Assembly: GCA_016712405.1 (NCBI GenBank)
Contig: JADJRD010000003.1
Span: forward strand, 760,385 to 824,384
DNA length: 64,000 nt
From: Cellvibrio sp.
GTDB lineage: Bacteria > Pseudomonadota > Gammaproteobacteria > Pseudomonadales > Cellvibrionaceae
Direction of reading: 5' to 3'
Shown here piece by piece: positions 17,628-26,361 of the stretch (position 1 is the stretch's first letter; each line of letters opens with the position of its first letter). A program made the position numbers and the translations under genes. The notes beneath the pieces were generated by a model. The model saw only the letters and a program-made list of their open reading frames with translations, made no database searches and had not been told where the DNA came from.

Positions 17628-19346
17628 ATGTCACCGAAACACCCTCATGTTAATATTGCGATAGTAGATAAAGTCTGGAATTTGAAGCGTCTTTGCGAAG
17701 CAGAACTTAAAGTCCATATCCCGCTGAATATGATTTTGAAGGATGACGAATACAGAGCCGAGTTACTGGAAAAAGCGATTGCCGTTGGGAACCCTGATTT
17801 GACTGAGTTGGTGTGGCAGGTGCGCCAAATGGAAGATTCATTAATCGCTGCTCATGTTCCGGAAAATACACTGCAACTTAAAAAAAATTCACGCAAAAAA
17901 ATTCGACTGAATTTTCTTTCGGCAATATCGCTTGGCATGCTGATTTTTTTAATGGGGTATCTTCTTCGATCTTTTTTGCCTTTGGAAGCTGGTTCAGTTT
18001 TTGTATGGGAGGCCATAGCAAATGCGCAAATTAAACCTGCGATTGTTCAACCAAAATTAGTTCAGTCCACGACTGGCGTTACTCAACAGGCAACAAAACC
18101 TTTATTCCGATTGCACGGCTCCAATACCTTGGGAGAAAAATTAACACCTCGTTTGGTTGAAGCTTATTTGATGTCACAAGGTGCATCACAAATAAGAACT
18201 GAAGATGGTACAAATCCAGGTGAAAAAATTGTCAGGGCTACTATGGGTGATACTCGTGAGTTTGTAGAAATTCACGCACATGGCTCGGGTACGGCCTTCA
18301 CAGATTTATTGAATAAACAAACTGAAATTGGCATGTCGTCGCGCCGCATTAAAGATCAGGAGCGTGAATCTCTATTACCGGTCTATGGCGATCTCAAATT
18401 GCCTGAAAATGAGTTGGTGGTTGGCTTGGATGGACTGGCAATTATTACTCATTCAGGTAATCCGGTAGCTTCGTTGAGCGTTACCCAGATTGCAAAATTA
18501 TTTTCAGGTGAAATCACTAATTGGAAAGACTTGGGATGGAAAGATTTGCCGGTCACTTTGTACGCGCGCGATGATAAATCGGGTACTTGGGATAGTTTTA
18601 AATCCATGGTGTTAGAACCCACGAAAGCGACACTATCCAGCTCGGCAAAACGCTATGAATCCAGTACATCTTTATCAGATGATGTTGCCAAGGATGCGGG
18701 TGCTATAGGATTTATAGGGCTGCCCTATGTGCGACGCTCAAAGCTGGTTCCCGTATCGGCAGCGAAAGATGCACTGGCCATTCTGCCAAATCATTTCACT
18801 GTGAGTACGGAAGACTATATTTTATCAAGACGACTCTATATGTATTCATCGCAATCATCGTCGAATTATTACGCAGAAGAATTTTTAAAATTTATTTCAG
18901 GTGAGAGAGCCCAGTCTATTGTTGAGGATGTTGGCTTTGTATCACGTAATATCAAAGTGGGCGATAGCGCTACATTGCTGCTTTATCCACGTGAAATGCA
19001 AAGATTAATAGCGGATTCTCGACGACTTTCTTTAAATTTTCGTTTTGAAGATGGTAGTGATCAACTGGATACCAAAGCCTTACAGGATTTGGATCTATTG
19101 GTGAAATACGTAGAACGTAATTCACCCATGCGAGTACAGTTATTTGGTTTTTCAGATACCGAAGGCGATGAAACTGAAGGCATTGCTTTGTCGGAACGCA
19201 GGGCAAAAGTGGTTGAAGATCATTTGATCTCACGCGGAATATTTCCATTGTTTGCAAAAGGAATGGGCGCAATTGCGCCACTGGCCAGCAGTAAAACCTC
19301 TGAAGGACGACGAATGAATCGACGTGTTGAGGTTTGGCTTTTATAA
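17628..19346 (+). CDS. membrane-anchored PstS-like binding domain fused to OmpA-like domain
   Basis: A 572-residue protein with four parts. Residues 1-85 are a predicted cytosolic region without known motif; 95-120 form one membrane helix (AISLGMLIFLMGYLLRSF). Residues 150-430 resemble a phosphate-binding (PstS-like) periplasmic domain: FRLHGSNTLGEKLTPRLVEA, IEIHAHGSGTAFTDL-like, GMSSRRIKDQE, IAKLFSGEITNWKDLGW and DDKSGTWDSFKSMVL. Residues 460-572 are an OmpA-type peptidoglycan-binding domain (RFEDGSDQLDTKALQDLD, FGFSDTEGDETEGIALSERR, MNRRVEVWLL). The domain order suggests an inner-membrane protein that reaches the cell wall and binds an anion such as phosphate. It has a 5' neighbour in the opposite direction and no linked pst transport genes. 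Confidence 0.75.
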   Translation: MSPKHPHVNIAIVDKVWNLKRLCEAELKVHIPLNMILKDDEYRAELLEKAIAVGNPDLTELVWQVRQMEDSLIAAHVPENTLQLKKNSRKKIRLNFLSAISLGMLIFLMGYLLRSFLPLEAGSVFVWEAIANAQIKPAIVQPKLVQSTTGVTQQATKPLFRLHGSNTLGEKLTPRLVEAYLMSQGASQIRTEDGTNPGEKIVRATMGDTREFVEIHAHGSGTAFTDLLNKQTEIGMSSRRIKDQERESLLPVYGDLKLPENELVVGLDGLAIITHSGNPVASLSVTQIAKLFSGEITNWKDLGWKDLPVTLYARDDKSGTWDSFKSMVLEPTKATLSSSAKRYESSTSLSDDVAKDAGAIGFIGLPYVRRSKLVPVSAAKDALAILPNHFTVSTEDYILSRRLYMYSSQSSSNYYAEEFLKFISGERAQSIVEDVGFVSRNIKVGDSATLLLYPREMQRLIADSRRLSLNFRFEDGSDQLDTKALQDLDLLVKYVERNSPMRVQLFGFSDTEGDETEGIALSERRAKVVEDHLISRGIFPLFAKGMGAIAPLASSKTSEGRRMNRRVEVWLL

Positions 19347-19376
19347 AGTGGACGAAGATTTTTGCTTAATTTTTTG

Positions 19377-19404
19377 GTGTCATCCCTGCGAATGCAGGGA
19401 TCCA
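19377..19404. repeat. REP-like hairpin
   Basis: TCATCCCTGCGAATGCAGGG followed by ATCC is a short hairpin of the widespread CATCCC-CGGGATCC type. A second copy occurs at 21819-21845. It lies between converging genes, where it may also stop transcription. Confidence 0.65.
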
Positions 19405-19449
19405 GTCTTCGCAGGAATTGCGATTAGTATAGATAGGTGAAAACTCTTT

Positions 19450-20805
19450 CTATCGAATCACTTTATAGCAGGGTACATAATTTCGACCCGGTAACTTCAT
19501 ACGATTTTGTTTGGCGAATGAACATAACAATTCATCCACAGGATGCATGATTTCTGGATCACCATGTAATTCAAAATGACCATATTGTTCGATAGTGCGA
19601 ATACCGTCTTCTTTTACATTGCCGGCAACAATACCGGAAAATGCGCGGCGCAAATTGGCGGCTAATTGATAACAAGGTTGATTTTTGTGTAATTCCAAAT
19701 TACGCATATTCTCATGGGTGGGAATAAACGGCATTTGCAAATCGTGACTGATTTTTAAGTGCCAATTAAAATAATAAGCATCGTCAGTGTGTTTGCGAAA
19801 TTCACGAACTTTTTGTATGCCAGCTTTCATCTGGCGTGCTACTTCATCAGGGTCATTCACAATAATTTGGTAGTGTGATTGCGCTTCTTGACCCAGCGTG
19901 TTGCCAATAAATTCATCAACGCGTTCAAAATATTCTTTTGAATTTTCCGGGCCGGTAAAAATTAATGGGAAAGGAATATCTTTATTGTCGGGGTGTAACA
20001 GAATGCCCAATATATAAAGAATTTCTTCAGTGGTTCCGGCACCGCCAGGAAACACAATAATGCCGTGACCTAATCGCACAAAGGCTTCAAGGCGTTTTTC
20101 AATATCAGGCATTATCACTAATTTATTCACAATAGGATTGGGCGCTTCTGCCGCAATAATGCCTGGCTCTGTGATCCCAATATAACGACCGTTTACAATT
20201 CGTTGTTTAGCATGGCCAATAGTGGCCCCTTTCATGGGGCCTTTCATGGCACCGCCGCACCCAGTACAGGTATCCAATCCGCGAAGCCCTAACGAATAAC
20301 CCACTTCTTTGGTGTAATCATATTCGTGACGACTGATGGAATGCCCGCCCCAGCACACCACTAAATTTGGATCCAATCCGGGTTGCAATAAATTGGCGTT
20401 GCGCAACATATGAAACACCGCATCGGTAATACCTTCGGTGCTATCGAGATTAAATTTTGGATTGCTGTAAATTTCATCGTTGGTATAAATCACATCGCGC
20501 AGGATCCCTTTAATCATTTTGTCGTCAACAAACGCGTTGGTTGGAGCATTTTTCAGGGCAAGTTTAATTCCACGCTCTTGTTGCACTATGCTAATTTCGA
20601 AATCTTTATAGCGTTCCAATAATTCTTTGCCATCATCTGTATCGTTTCCGGTATTCAGTACAGCCAGTGAGCAATTGCGAAAGGTTTTGTATAAACCACT
20701 TTGACTGCTGTCCAATAATTTCGCCACTTCAATTTTGGATAAGACGTTGAGTTGCTCCATGGGAGAAATCAAGGCATCAATGGTTTTATAAAATCCGGTA
20801 GTCAT
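19450..20805 (-). CDS. ppnN: pyrimidine/purine-5'-nucleotide nucleosidase
   Basis: PpnN (formerly YgdH) cleaves nucleoside monophosphates to base and ribose 5-phosphate, adjusting nucleotide pools; in E. coli it is activated by (p)ppGpp. The 451-residue protein has the family length and N-terminal extension (MTTGFYKTIDALISPMEQLN). The central Rossmann-like LOG domain shows CWGGHSISRHEYDYTKEVGY, CTGCGGAMKGPMKGATIGHA and the hallmark GHGIIVFPGGAGTTEEILYI. The C-terminal segment (FAKQNRMKLPGRNYVPCYKVIR, here in part) matches the family end. It is divergent from the WYL regulator at the head of the CRISPR island and probably forms its left border. Confidence 0.93.
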   Translation of the reverse strand: MTTGFYKTIDALISPMEQLNVLSKIEVAKLLDSSQSGLYKTFRNCSLAVLNTGNDTDDGKELLERYKDFEISIVQQERGIKLALKNAPTNAFVDDKMIKGILRDVIYTNDEIYSNPKFNLDSTEGITDAVFHMLRNANLLQPGLDPNLVVCWGGHSISRHEYDYTKEVGYSLGLRGLDTCTGCGGAMKGPMKGATIGHAKQRIVNGRYIGITEPGIIAAEAPNPIVNKLVIMPDIEKRLEAFVRLGHGIIVFPGGAGTTEEILYILGILLHPDNKDIPFPLIFTGPENSKEYFERVDEFIGNTLGQEAQSHYQIIVNDPDEVARQMKAGIQKVREFRKHTDDAYYFNWHLKISHDLQMPFIPTHENMRNLELHKNQPCYQLAANLRRAFSGIVAGNVKEDGIRTIEQYGHFELHGDPEIMHPVDELLCSFAKQNRMKLPGRNYVPCYKVIR

Positions 20806-20904
20806 AATATTTCCTATTGTCTGTTTTTTGGTATTCTGTTGCTTAGTCTAGCTGATACTGATTGGCTTGAGTTATCGGCATCCTAGTTGAATTCACCATT
20901 TAAT

Positions 20905-20917
20905 TATAGGGTCTATA
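20905..20917. promoter_or_regulatory. 13-base palindrome abutting the WYL-regulator start
   Basis: TATAGGGTCTATA (arms TATAG and CTATA around GGT) ends directly before the ATG at 20918. BrxR/CapW-type proteins repress their own promoters by binding short palindromes, so this is a candidate autoregulatory site. No other copy was seen by eye next to cas1. Confidence 0.35.
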
Positions 20918-21748
20918 ATGGAAAAGAGTACAAAACAACAGCGCTGCTATTTCATTGAGTTAATTGCTTACTGGGAGGGTGGCATCAATACCACTAGACT
21001 TGACCAACAATTTTCACAAAGCCGACAGCAATCCAGCGGCGATATTAATTACTATAAAACCCTTGCACCCCAAAATCTTGAATATGACGCCTCACAAAAA
21101 ATTCACAAACCCACTTCTGATTTTTCTTTTCGCTATATCTCCGGCAATGTCGATGAATACTTGCATTGGTTTCACACGGGTCATTTCCTACCCAAAAATC
21201 AGAATCTACATTCTGAATCTCTAATCATTCCTCCCAGAAAAATTTCACCTGAAATAGTTCGTGGTCTGGTTGGTGCTATGCGACAACAAAAACGCATTGA
21301 AGTGGATTATGTCTCACTGAATAACCCAAGCCGCGAAGGTCGCGTTATAGCGCCGCACAGTTTTGTGAACACAGGTTTGCGTTGGCATTTGCGTGCCTGG
21401 TGTGAAAAATCACAAGATTACCGCGATTTTGTATTAAGCCGATTTCGCGGAACCCCAGTATTAGAAAGCGATAGGACCGAACAGACAATCGAAAAAGACA
21501 GCGCATGGAATACGCAAGTCACCATTATTTTAAAACCGGATTTACGTTTATCCCACGAAAAAAGCGCTGTTTTGGAAAATGATTACCAAATGCAAAATGG
21601 CGAATTGCATGTCACTACTCGCGGTTGTTTGGTGCAATATTTATTACGCGAACTACAAGTCAGCACCAAAGTATTAGACGGCACCCCCGAAGCCCAACAA
21701 TTAATTTGCGTGAATTTATCCGACATCAAAAAGTGGTTGTTTGAGTAA
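20918..21748 (+). CDS. WYL-domain transcriptional regulator, BrxR/CapW-like
   Basis: A 276-residue predicted dimeric repressor of phage-defence genes. The N-terminal third is a winged helix of the BrxR/CapW type: RCYFIELIAYWEGGINTTRL, then SGDINYYKTLAPQNLEYDAS, the family's DNA-binding and linker signature. The middle (about 115-200) is the WYL domain, with IEVDYVSLNNPSREGRVIAP and RWHLRAWCEKSQDYRDFVLS. The last 70 residues fit the C-terminal WCX extension. Family members bind a nucleic-acid ligand or sense damage and release the defence operon. It lies 261 bases upstream of cas1 on the same strand. Control of the I-F operon is inference from position and family. Confidence 0.8.
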   Translation: MEKSTKQQRCYFIELIAYWEGGINTTRLDQQFSQSRQQSSGDINYYKTLAPQNLEYDASQKIHKPTSDFSFRYISGNVDEYLHWFHTGHFLPKNQNLHSESLIIPPRKISPEIVRGLVGAMRQQKRIEVDYVSLNNPSREGRVIAPHSFVNTGLRWHLRAWCEKSQDYRDFVLSRFRGTPVLESDRTEQTIEKDSAWNTQVTIILKPDLRLSHEKSAVLENDYQMQNGELHVTTRGCLVQYLLRELQVSTKVLDGTPEAQQLICVNLSDIKKWLFE

Positions 21749-21818
21749 TTGCTGTAATGCCGTGTAATTCCCTATGTTCCGCGAGCGGGTTAGGCTTAGG
21801 GCAATATGTTTAGATATC

Positions 21819-21845
21819 GTCATCCCCGCGTAGGCGGGGATCCAG
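21819..21845. repeat. REP-like hairpin upstream of cas1
   Basis: CATCCCCGCGTAGGCGGGGA followed by TCCAG, same family as 19377-19404. It is located between the WYL gene and cas1 and could reduce read-through. Confidence 0.6.
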
Positions 21846-21958
21846 TGACCTAATAATATGTAAACTGACTTTACCTGTTTTTATGAACAGGGTTGCTTCA
21901 AAGGCACAATACCAATAAAAATGCAGCATCAAATGTGTATATGTTATTCATTGATTCG

Positions 21959-21984
21959 TAGGGGCAGCCCCCTGTGGCTGCCCT
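21959..21984. repeat. GGGGCAGCC hairpin just upstream of cas1
   Basis: GGGCAGCC and GGCTGCCC flank a 6-base loop, 25 bases before the cas1 start. In the cas1 mRNA it would form a stable stem near the ribosome site. It may be a dispersed repeat, or a terminator of the WYL transcript, although no U-tract follows. Confidence 0.5.
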
Positions 21985-22009
21985 GAATACAAACTAAACG
22001 GTAATTGCA

Positions 22010-23011
22010 ATGGATGATCTTTCACCCTCAGATTTAAAAGCGATTTTGCATTCAAAGCGTGCGAATCTTTATTACCTCGAGCATTGCCGTGTGATGCAAA
22101 AAGATGGGCGCGTTTTATATTTGCAAGAAGCCAAGCACGAAAATCAGTATTGGAATATCCCCATTGCCAACACGACAGTGTTGTTATTGGGTACAGGTAC
22201 ATCAATTACGCAAGCCGCTGTACGCATGTTATCTCAAGCGGGTGTGTTAATCGGTTTTTGCGGTAGTAATGGAACACCACTCTACATGGGCAGTGAAATT
22301 GAATGGATGACACCACAAAGTGAATATCGGCCAACACAATATTTACAAGGCTGGATGTCATTTTGGTTTGATGATGAAAAACGTTTTGACGCAGCAAAGA
22401 AAATTCAACAATCTCGCATTCAATTTTTACAAGAAGTATGGCAAAAAGACCGTGATTTAAAAATCGAGGGATTTGATTCCAATGATCCTGAGATTCAGAA
22501 GGCATTGGATAGCTTTTTGCAGCGCACAGCAGATGCAAAAAAATCCGCCGATCTACTACTGACAGAAGCACAATTAACCAAATCGCTGTATAAGTATGCC
22601 GCACGGTTAACCAAACAAGATAATTTTGTACGCGAACGCGAAGGAATCGACAAAGCCAACGCCTTTTTAAATCACGGCAATTATTTGGCCTATGGTTTAG
22701 CCGCATGTACGTTATGGGTGTTAGGCATTCCACACGGTTTTGCAGTGATGCATGGTAAAACACGCAGAGGCGCTTTGGTGTTTGATGTGGCCGATTTAAT
22801 AAAAGACGCTATAGTCTTACCTTGGGCATTTATCTGCGCAAAAGAAAAAGCCACCGATCAAGAATTTCGCCAACAATGCTTGCAATCATTTACCAATCAT
22901 AAAGCGCTGGATTTTATATTTGATCAAGTAAAAGCCATTGCCTTGTGCGGCCAACCTGAAGAAGAAAACAACGATAAATTGCCAAGTCAGTATGAGGAAC
23001 AAGAACCATGA
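22010..23011 (+). CDS. cas1: type I-F CRISPR integrase Cas1
   Basis: Cas1 forms the adaptation complex with Cas2-3 and inserts new spacers at the leader end of the array. The 333-residue protein starts MDDLSPSDLKAILHSKRANL and reads LGTGTSITQAAVRMLSQAGV and LIGFCGSNGTPLY, a signature of subtype I-F Cas1. The catalytic region follows: NHGNYLAYGLAACTLWVLGI with its conserved residues, and FAVMHGKTRRGALVFDVADL with the metal-binding His and Asp. Length and motifs are complete. It is the first gene of the operon and its stop overlaps the cas2-3 start, so translation is coupled. Confidence 0.97.
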   Translation: MDDLSPSDLKAILHSKRANLYYLEHCRVMQKDGRVLYLQEAKHENQYWNIPIANTTVLLLGTGTSITQAAVRMLSQAGVLIGFCGSNGTPLYMGSEIEWMTPQSEYRPTQYLQGWMSFWFDDEKRFDAAKKIQQSRIQFLQEVWQKDRDLKIEGFDSNDPEIQKALDSFLQRTADAKKSADLLLTEAQLTKSLYKYAARLTKQDNFVREREGIDKANAFLNHGNYLAYGLAACTLWVLGIPHGFAVMHGKTRRGALVFDVADLIKDAIVLPWAFICAKEKATDQEFRQQCLQSFTNHKALDFIFDQVKAIALCGQPEEENNDKLPSQYEEQEP

Positions 23012-26000
23012 TGGTCACCTTCGTTTCCCAATGCCAAAAAAACTCGCTGAAAAAAACACGCAGAGTGTTGGATGCCTTCGCCGACAGAATAGGCGATAAC
23101 ACCTGGCAAACTGTGATTACAGAAGATGGTTTAATTACCGTTAAAAAAATGTTGAAACAAACCGCCAGTAAAAATACGGCAGTAAGCTGTCACTGGATAC
23201 GCAGCCGATCTCGCAGTGAGTTGTTGTGGGTGGTGGGGAATAAGAATCAATTTGATGAGGTGGGTAGGGTACCGGTGAATAGTACGATGAACGATTTGGA
23301 TGAAAAACAGGATTTCCATTTAAATAAATACGTAATTGCTCTGTTATCTCAGATAGCTGGTTTATTTCACGATGTGGGAAAGGCCATGGCGTTATTCCAA
23401 CAAAAATTATTACCTGAGTTTATTGGGAAGTCCCACGAACCTTACCGACATGAGTGGGTTTCATTAAGAATATTTCAAGCTTTAGTAGGTGCTAATTGCG
23501 ATAAAGACTGGCTTAATGAATTGGCTAATATTGACAACAATACTGAGCTCAAGGTATTGGAAAATTTGAAATCACTTCGTGATGGTATGGTGTCATCTCC
23601 AGTAAATCCGTTCAAAGTATTACCTCCGGTTGCTAGATTAGTTGGATGGTTGATTGTATCGCATCATAGATTGCCTCAATATCCAAAGGATGGTGACAAT
23701 TCTCCAATGTTTGAAAATATAGAGTATTGGCTAACGGATAAATTTGAAGCGTGTTGGAATTCGCCTCAATGTTTAAATTCGGACTGGCAGGAAAAAGTGA
23801 TTGAAGATAATTGGCATTTTCCTTACGGTACCCCGTTTAAAAGTGCGCTTTGGCAGACACAAGTTAGTCTTGTTGCTAAGAAAATATTAAGTGAAGAACG
23901 AGTTTTTATTCAAGATTGGTTGCCCCAAAATTTCACAGCGCATATTTCTCGTTTATCTCTAATGTTGTCAGATCACTATTATTCGTCAAAAAAAGATACA
24001 TCTCCTCAATGGCAGGATCGAAACTATCAAGCCTATGCGAATACAGATAGAGATGAAGATGGAAAAAAGTATCGTAAGCAAAAGCTCGATGAACACAATA
24101 TCGCAGTTGGGCATCACGCTTACTGTATAGCGAAAGCATTGCCTAGATTACGGGATGATTTGCCCTCGTTAAAATCAAACAAAGCTCTGTCTAGTAAAGT
24201 GCCAGAGGAATATAGAGATAATTTTGGGTGGCAAGATAAAGCCTATGAATTGGCTAAATCAATTAAAGATGATTCAAATAAATACGGTTTTTTTGGAATA
24301 AGTATGGCATCTACTGGTAAAGGAAAAACCAGAGCGAATGCAAGAATAATGTACGGCTTATCTGATGACGAAAAATGCCGATTCAGTGTCGCATTGGGAC
24401 TGAGAACACTTACCTTGCAAACAGGTGATGCACTAGAAAAAGATCTAAAATTGGGAAAAGATGAGTTGGCGGTGTTAATTGGCTCACAAGCAGTCAAAGA
24501 TCTGCACCAGCAATCGCGCGAGCCTGAAATATCTGCGCAGCAAGATCTTGGAAGTGAATCTGCTGAATCTTTATTGAAAGATGAAGTAGCCTTAAAGGAA
24601 GATTTGCCTGTGTATAGTGGTGTCTTGGCTACTTGGCTGGAGCATGATCCCAAAATACTAAAATTGATTCAGGCACCGGTATTGGTGAGCACAATTGATT
24701 ATTTAATGCCTGCAACTGAAGGAATACGAGGCGGCAGGCAAATTGCGCCTATGTTGCGACTGTTGACGTCTGACTTGGTGCTTGATGAGCCAGATGATTT
24801 TGGTCTTGAAGATTTACCGGCCTTATGCCGATTAGTTAATTGGGCTGGTACGTTAGGTAGTCGTGTATTGTTATCAACAGCAACTATTTCACCTGCATTG
24901 GCTAAAGCATTATTTTCTTCTTATCAGGCAGGTAGAAAACATTACACACAAGTGAATGGTGAATATGGCGAGTTGTCTGAAATTTGTTGTGCGTGGTTCG
25001 ATGAATTCAATAAGCCTGTTACAAAAGTCATAGGTGATGTAGATCTTTATCAAGCGGAACATAAACTTTTTGTTGAAAGGCGCATTAAAAACCTGACTGA
25101 TAAGACGAAATCACTTCGCAAGTCGAAAATCATTCCTATACAAAAGAATAATGAATTTCAGCCAAGTATTTTAATGGCTAATGTGATTAGGCAATCAATA
25201 GTTGAATTGCACAATTACCATTCTGTATTGGTTGCAGATAAAAACGTGTCGATAGGATTAGTTAGATTTGCAAATATTGATCCGCTTGTTGCAATAGCAA
25301 AATTTTTATTGAGGCAGGATGCCCCAAACAATTATGTGATTCATTACTGCGTATATCACAGCCAATTTCCATTAATACAACGCTCAAAAATCGAAAGTCA
25401 GTTAGATAATGCGTTAACTAGACATGACGAAAAAAAATGGTTAGACCAAGGTGGGATAAGAGAGTTAGTCGAAAAAATGGAGGAGAAAAATCATATTTTT
25501 GTAGTCCTGGCTACGGCAGTGGCCGAAGTTGGAAGAGATCACGATTATGATTGGGCAATTGTAGAGCCTAGCTCTATGCGTTCAATTATTCAATTGGCAG
25601 GCCGGGTGCAGCGCCATCGTCAACAAGAACCAAAAGAAAATAATATTTACATTTTGTCTAAAAATTACAAAGGGCTAAAAGGAAAATCCCCTTGTTTTGA
25701 AAAACCGGGATTTGAAACTAATCATCTTTTTTCGATGCCATTGAATTATGCTTCCGCGGATTTGGAAAAATTATTGGATCAAGGTGAATTAGATGAAGTT
25801 AATGCAATTGCTAGAATACAAGCGCCTTCTAAGCTGTCTCTAACAAACGACAGTCATCCAAAATTTAAAACATTTAATGGCTTGGAGCATTTTTCGCAAA
25901 CGCTTCGTTTGGAAGGCAGTGGAAATGAAAAAAATTCAGCTGCTCAGTGGTGGTTAAATGAAGTCACGTGGTGTGGTGAAATTCAGCGATTACAACCGTT

Positions 26001-26361
26001 TAGGCAATCAACCCCAAACGATGATTATAAAATTATCTTTTCTCGTTCCGGTAAAGAGATTTGGCAAAAGAAAGTAAAAAGAACGTCTCCACCCGAATAT
26101 GAAAACACTACCGACATAGCCATGAAGCCAGAAAACATTAAGATAGGTCATGGCAATTCAGTTTGGGGAGTCTTTGGCCTGAAAGATGAAGTACATCTAT
26201 TAAGTAAAAAATTAAATGAAGAGGAGAATCACGTGTTGGAAAAATTTACTCACTTATCACTAAGAGTTTTAGATGCTAATTCTAGTGAGCAATGGCAAAA
26301 CCACCCCGCGCTAGGTATATACAAAAATTTAAAGAAGGATGAATATAGCAATGATCAATGA
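23008..26361 (+). CDS. cas3: type I-F Cas2-Cas3 fusion nuclease-helicase
   Basis: The fusion links adaptation to interference: the Cas2 part dimerises with Cas1, and the HD nuclease and helicase degrade DNA marked by the crRNA complex. The 1117 residues begin with the Cas2-like domain (about 1-95, FVSQCQKNSLKKTRRVLDAF), then the HD domain with LFHDVGKAMALFQQKL and SHHRLPQYP. The helicase shows GISMASTGKGKTRANARI (Walker A), LVLDEPDDFGLEDL (motif II), STATISPALAK (motif III) and IIQLAGRVQRHRQ (motif VI). All key residues are present and the frame is open throughout. It overlaps cas1 at its start and cas8f at its end. Confidence 0.97.
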   Translation: MMVTFVSQCQKNSLKKTRRVLDAFADRIGDNTWQTVITEDGLITVKKMLKQTASKNTAVSCHWIRSRSRSELLWVVGNKNQFDEVGRVPVNSTMNDLDEKQDFHLNKYVIALLSQIAGLFHDVGKAMALFQQKLLPEFIGKSHEPYRHEWVSLRIFQALVGANCDKDWLNELANIDNNTELKVLENLKSLRDGMVSSPVNPFKVLPPVARLVGWLIVSHHRLPQYPKDGDNSPMFENIEYWLTDKFEACWNSPQCLNSDWQEKVIEDNWHFPYGTPFKSALWQTQVSLVAKKILSEERVFIQDWLPQNFTAHISRLSLMLSDHYYSSKKDTSPQWQDRNYQAYANTDRDEDGKKYRKQKLDEHNIAVGHHAYCIAKALPRLRDDLPSLKSNKALSSKVPEEYRDNFGWQDKAYELAKSIKDDSNKYGFFGISMASTGKGKTRANARIMYGLSDDEKCRFSVALGLRTLTLQTGDALEKDLKLGKDELAVLIGSQAVKDLHQQSREPEISAQQDLGSESAESLLKDEVALKEDLPVYSGVLATWLEHDPKILKLIQAPVLVSTIDYLMPATEGIRGGRQIAPMLRLLTSDLVLDEPDDFGLEDLPALCRLVNWAGTLGSRVLLSTATISPALAKALFSSYQAGRKHYTQVNGEYGELSEICCAWFDEFNKPVTKVIGDVDLYQAEHKLFVERRIKNLTDKTKSLRKSKIIPIQKNNEFQPSILMANVIRQSIVELHNYHSVLVADKNVSIGLVRFANIDPLVAIAKFLLRQDAPNNYVIHYCVYHSQFPLIQRSKIESQLDNALTRHDEKKWLDQGGIRELVEKMEEKNHIFVVLATAVAEVGRDHDYDWAIVEPSSMRSIIQLAGRVQRHRQQEPKENNIYILSKNYKGLKGKSPCFEKPGFETNHLFSMPLNYASADLEKLLDQGELDEVNAIARIQAPSKLSLTNDSHPKFKTFNGLEHFSQTLRLEGSGNEKNSAAQWWLNEVTWCGEIQRLQPFRQSTPNDDYKIIFSRSGKEIWQKKVKRTSPPEYENTTDIAMKPENIKIGHGNSVWGVFGLKDEVHLLSKKLNEEENHVLEKFTHLSLRVLDANSSEQWQNHPALGIYKNLKKDEYSNDQ

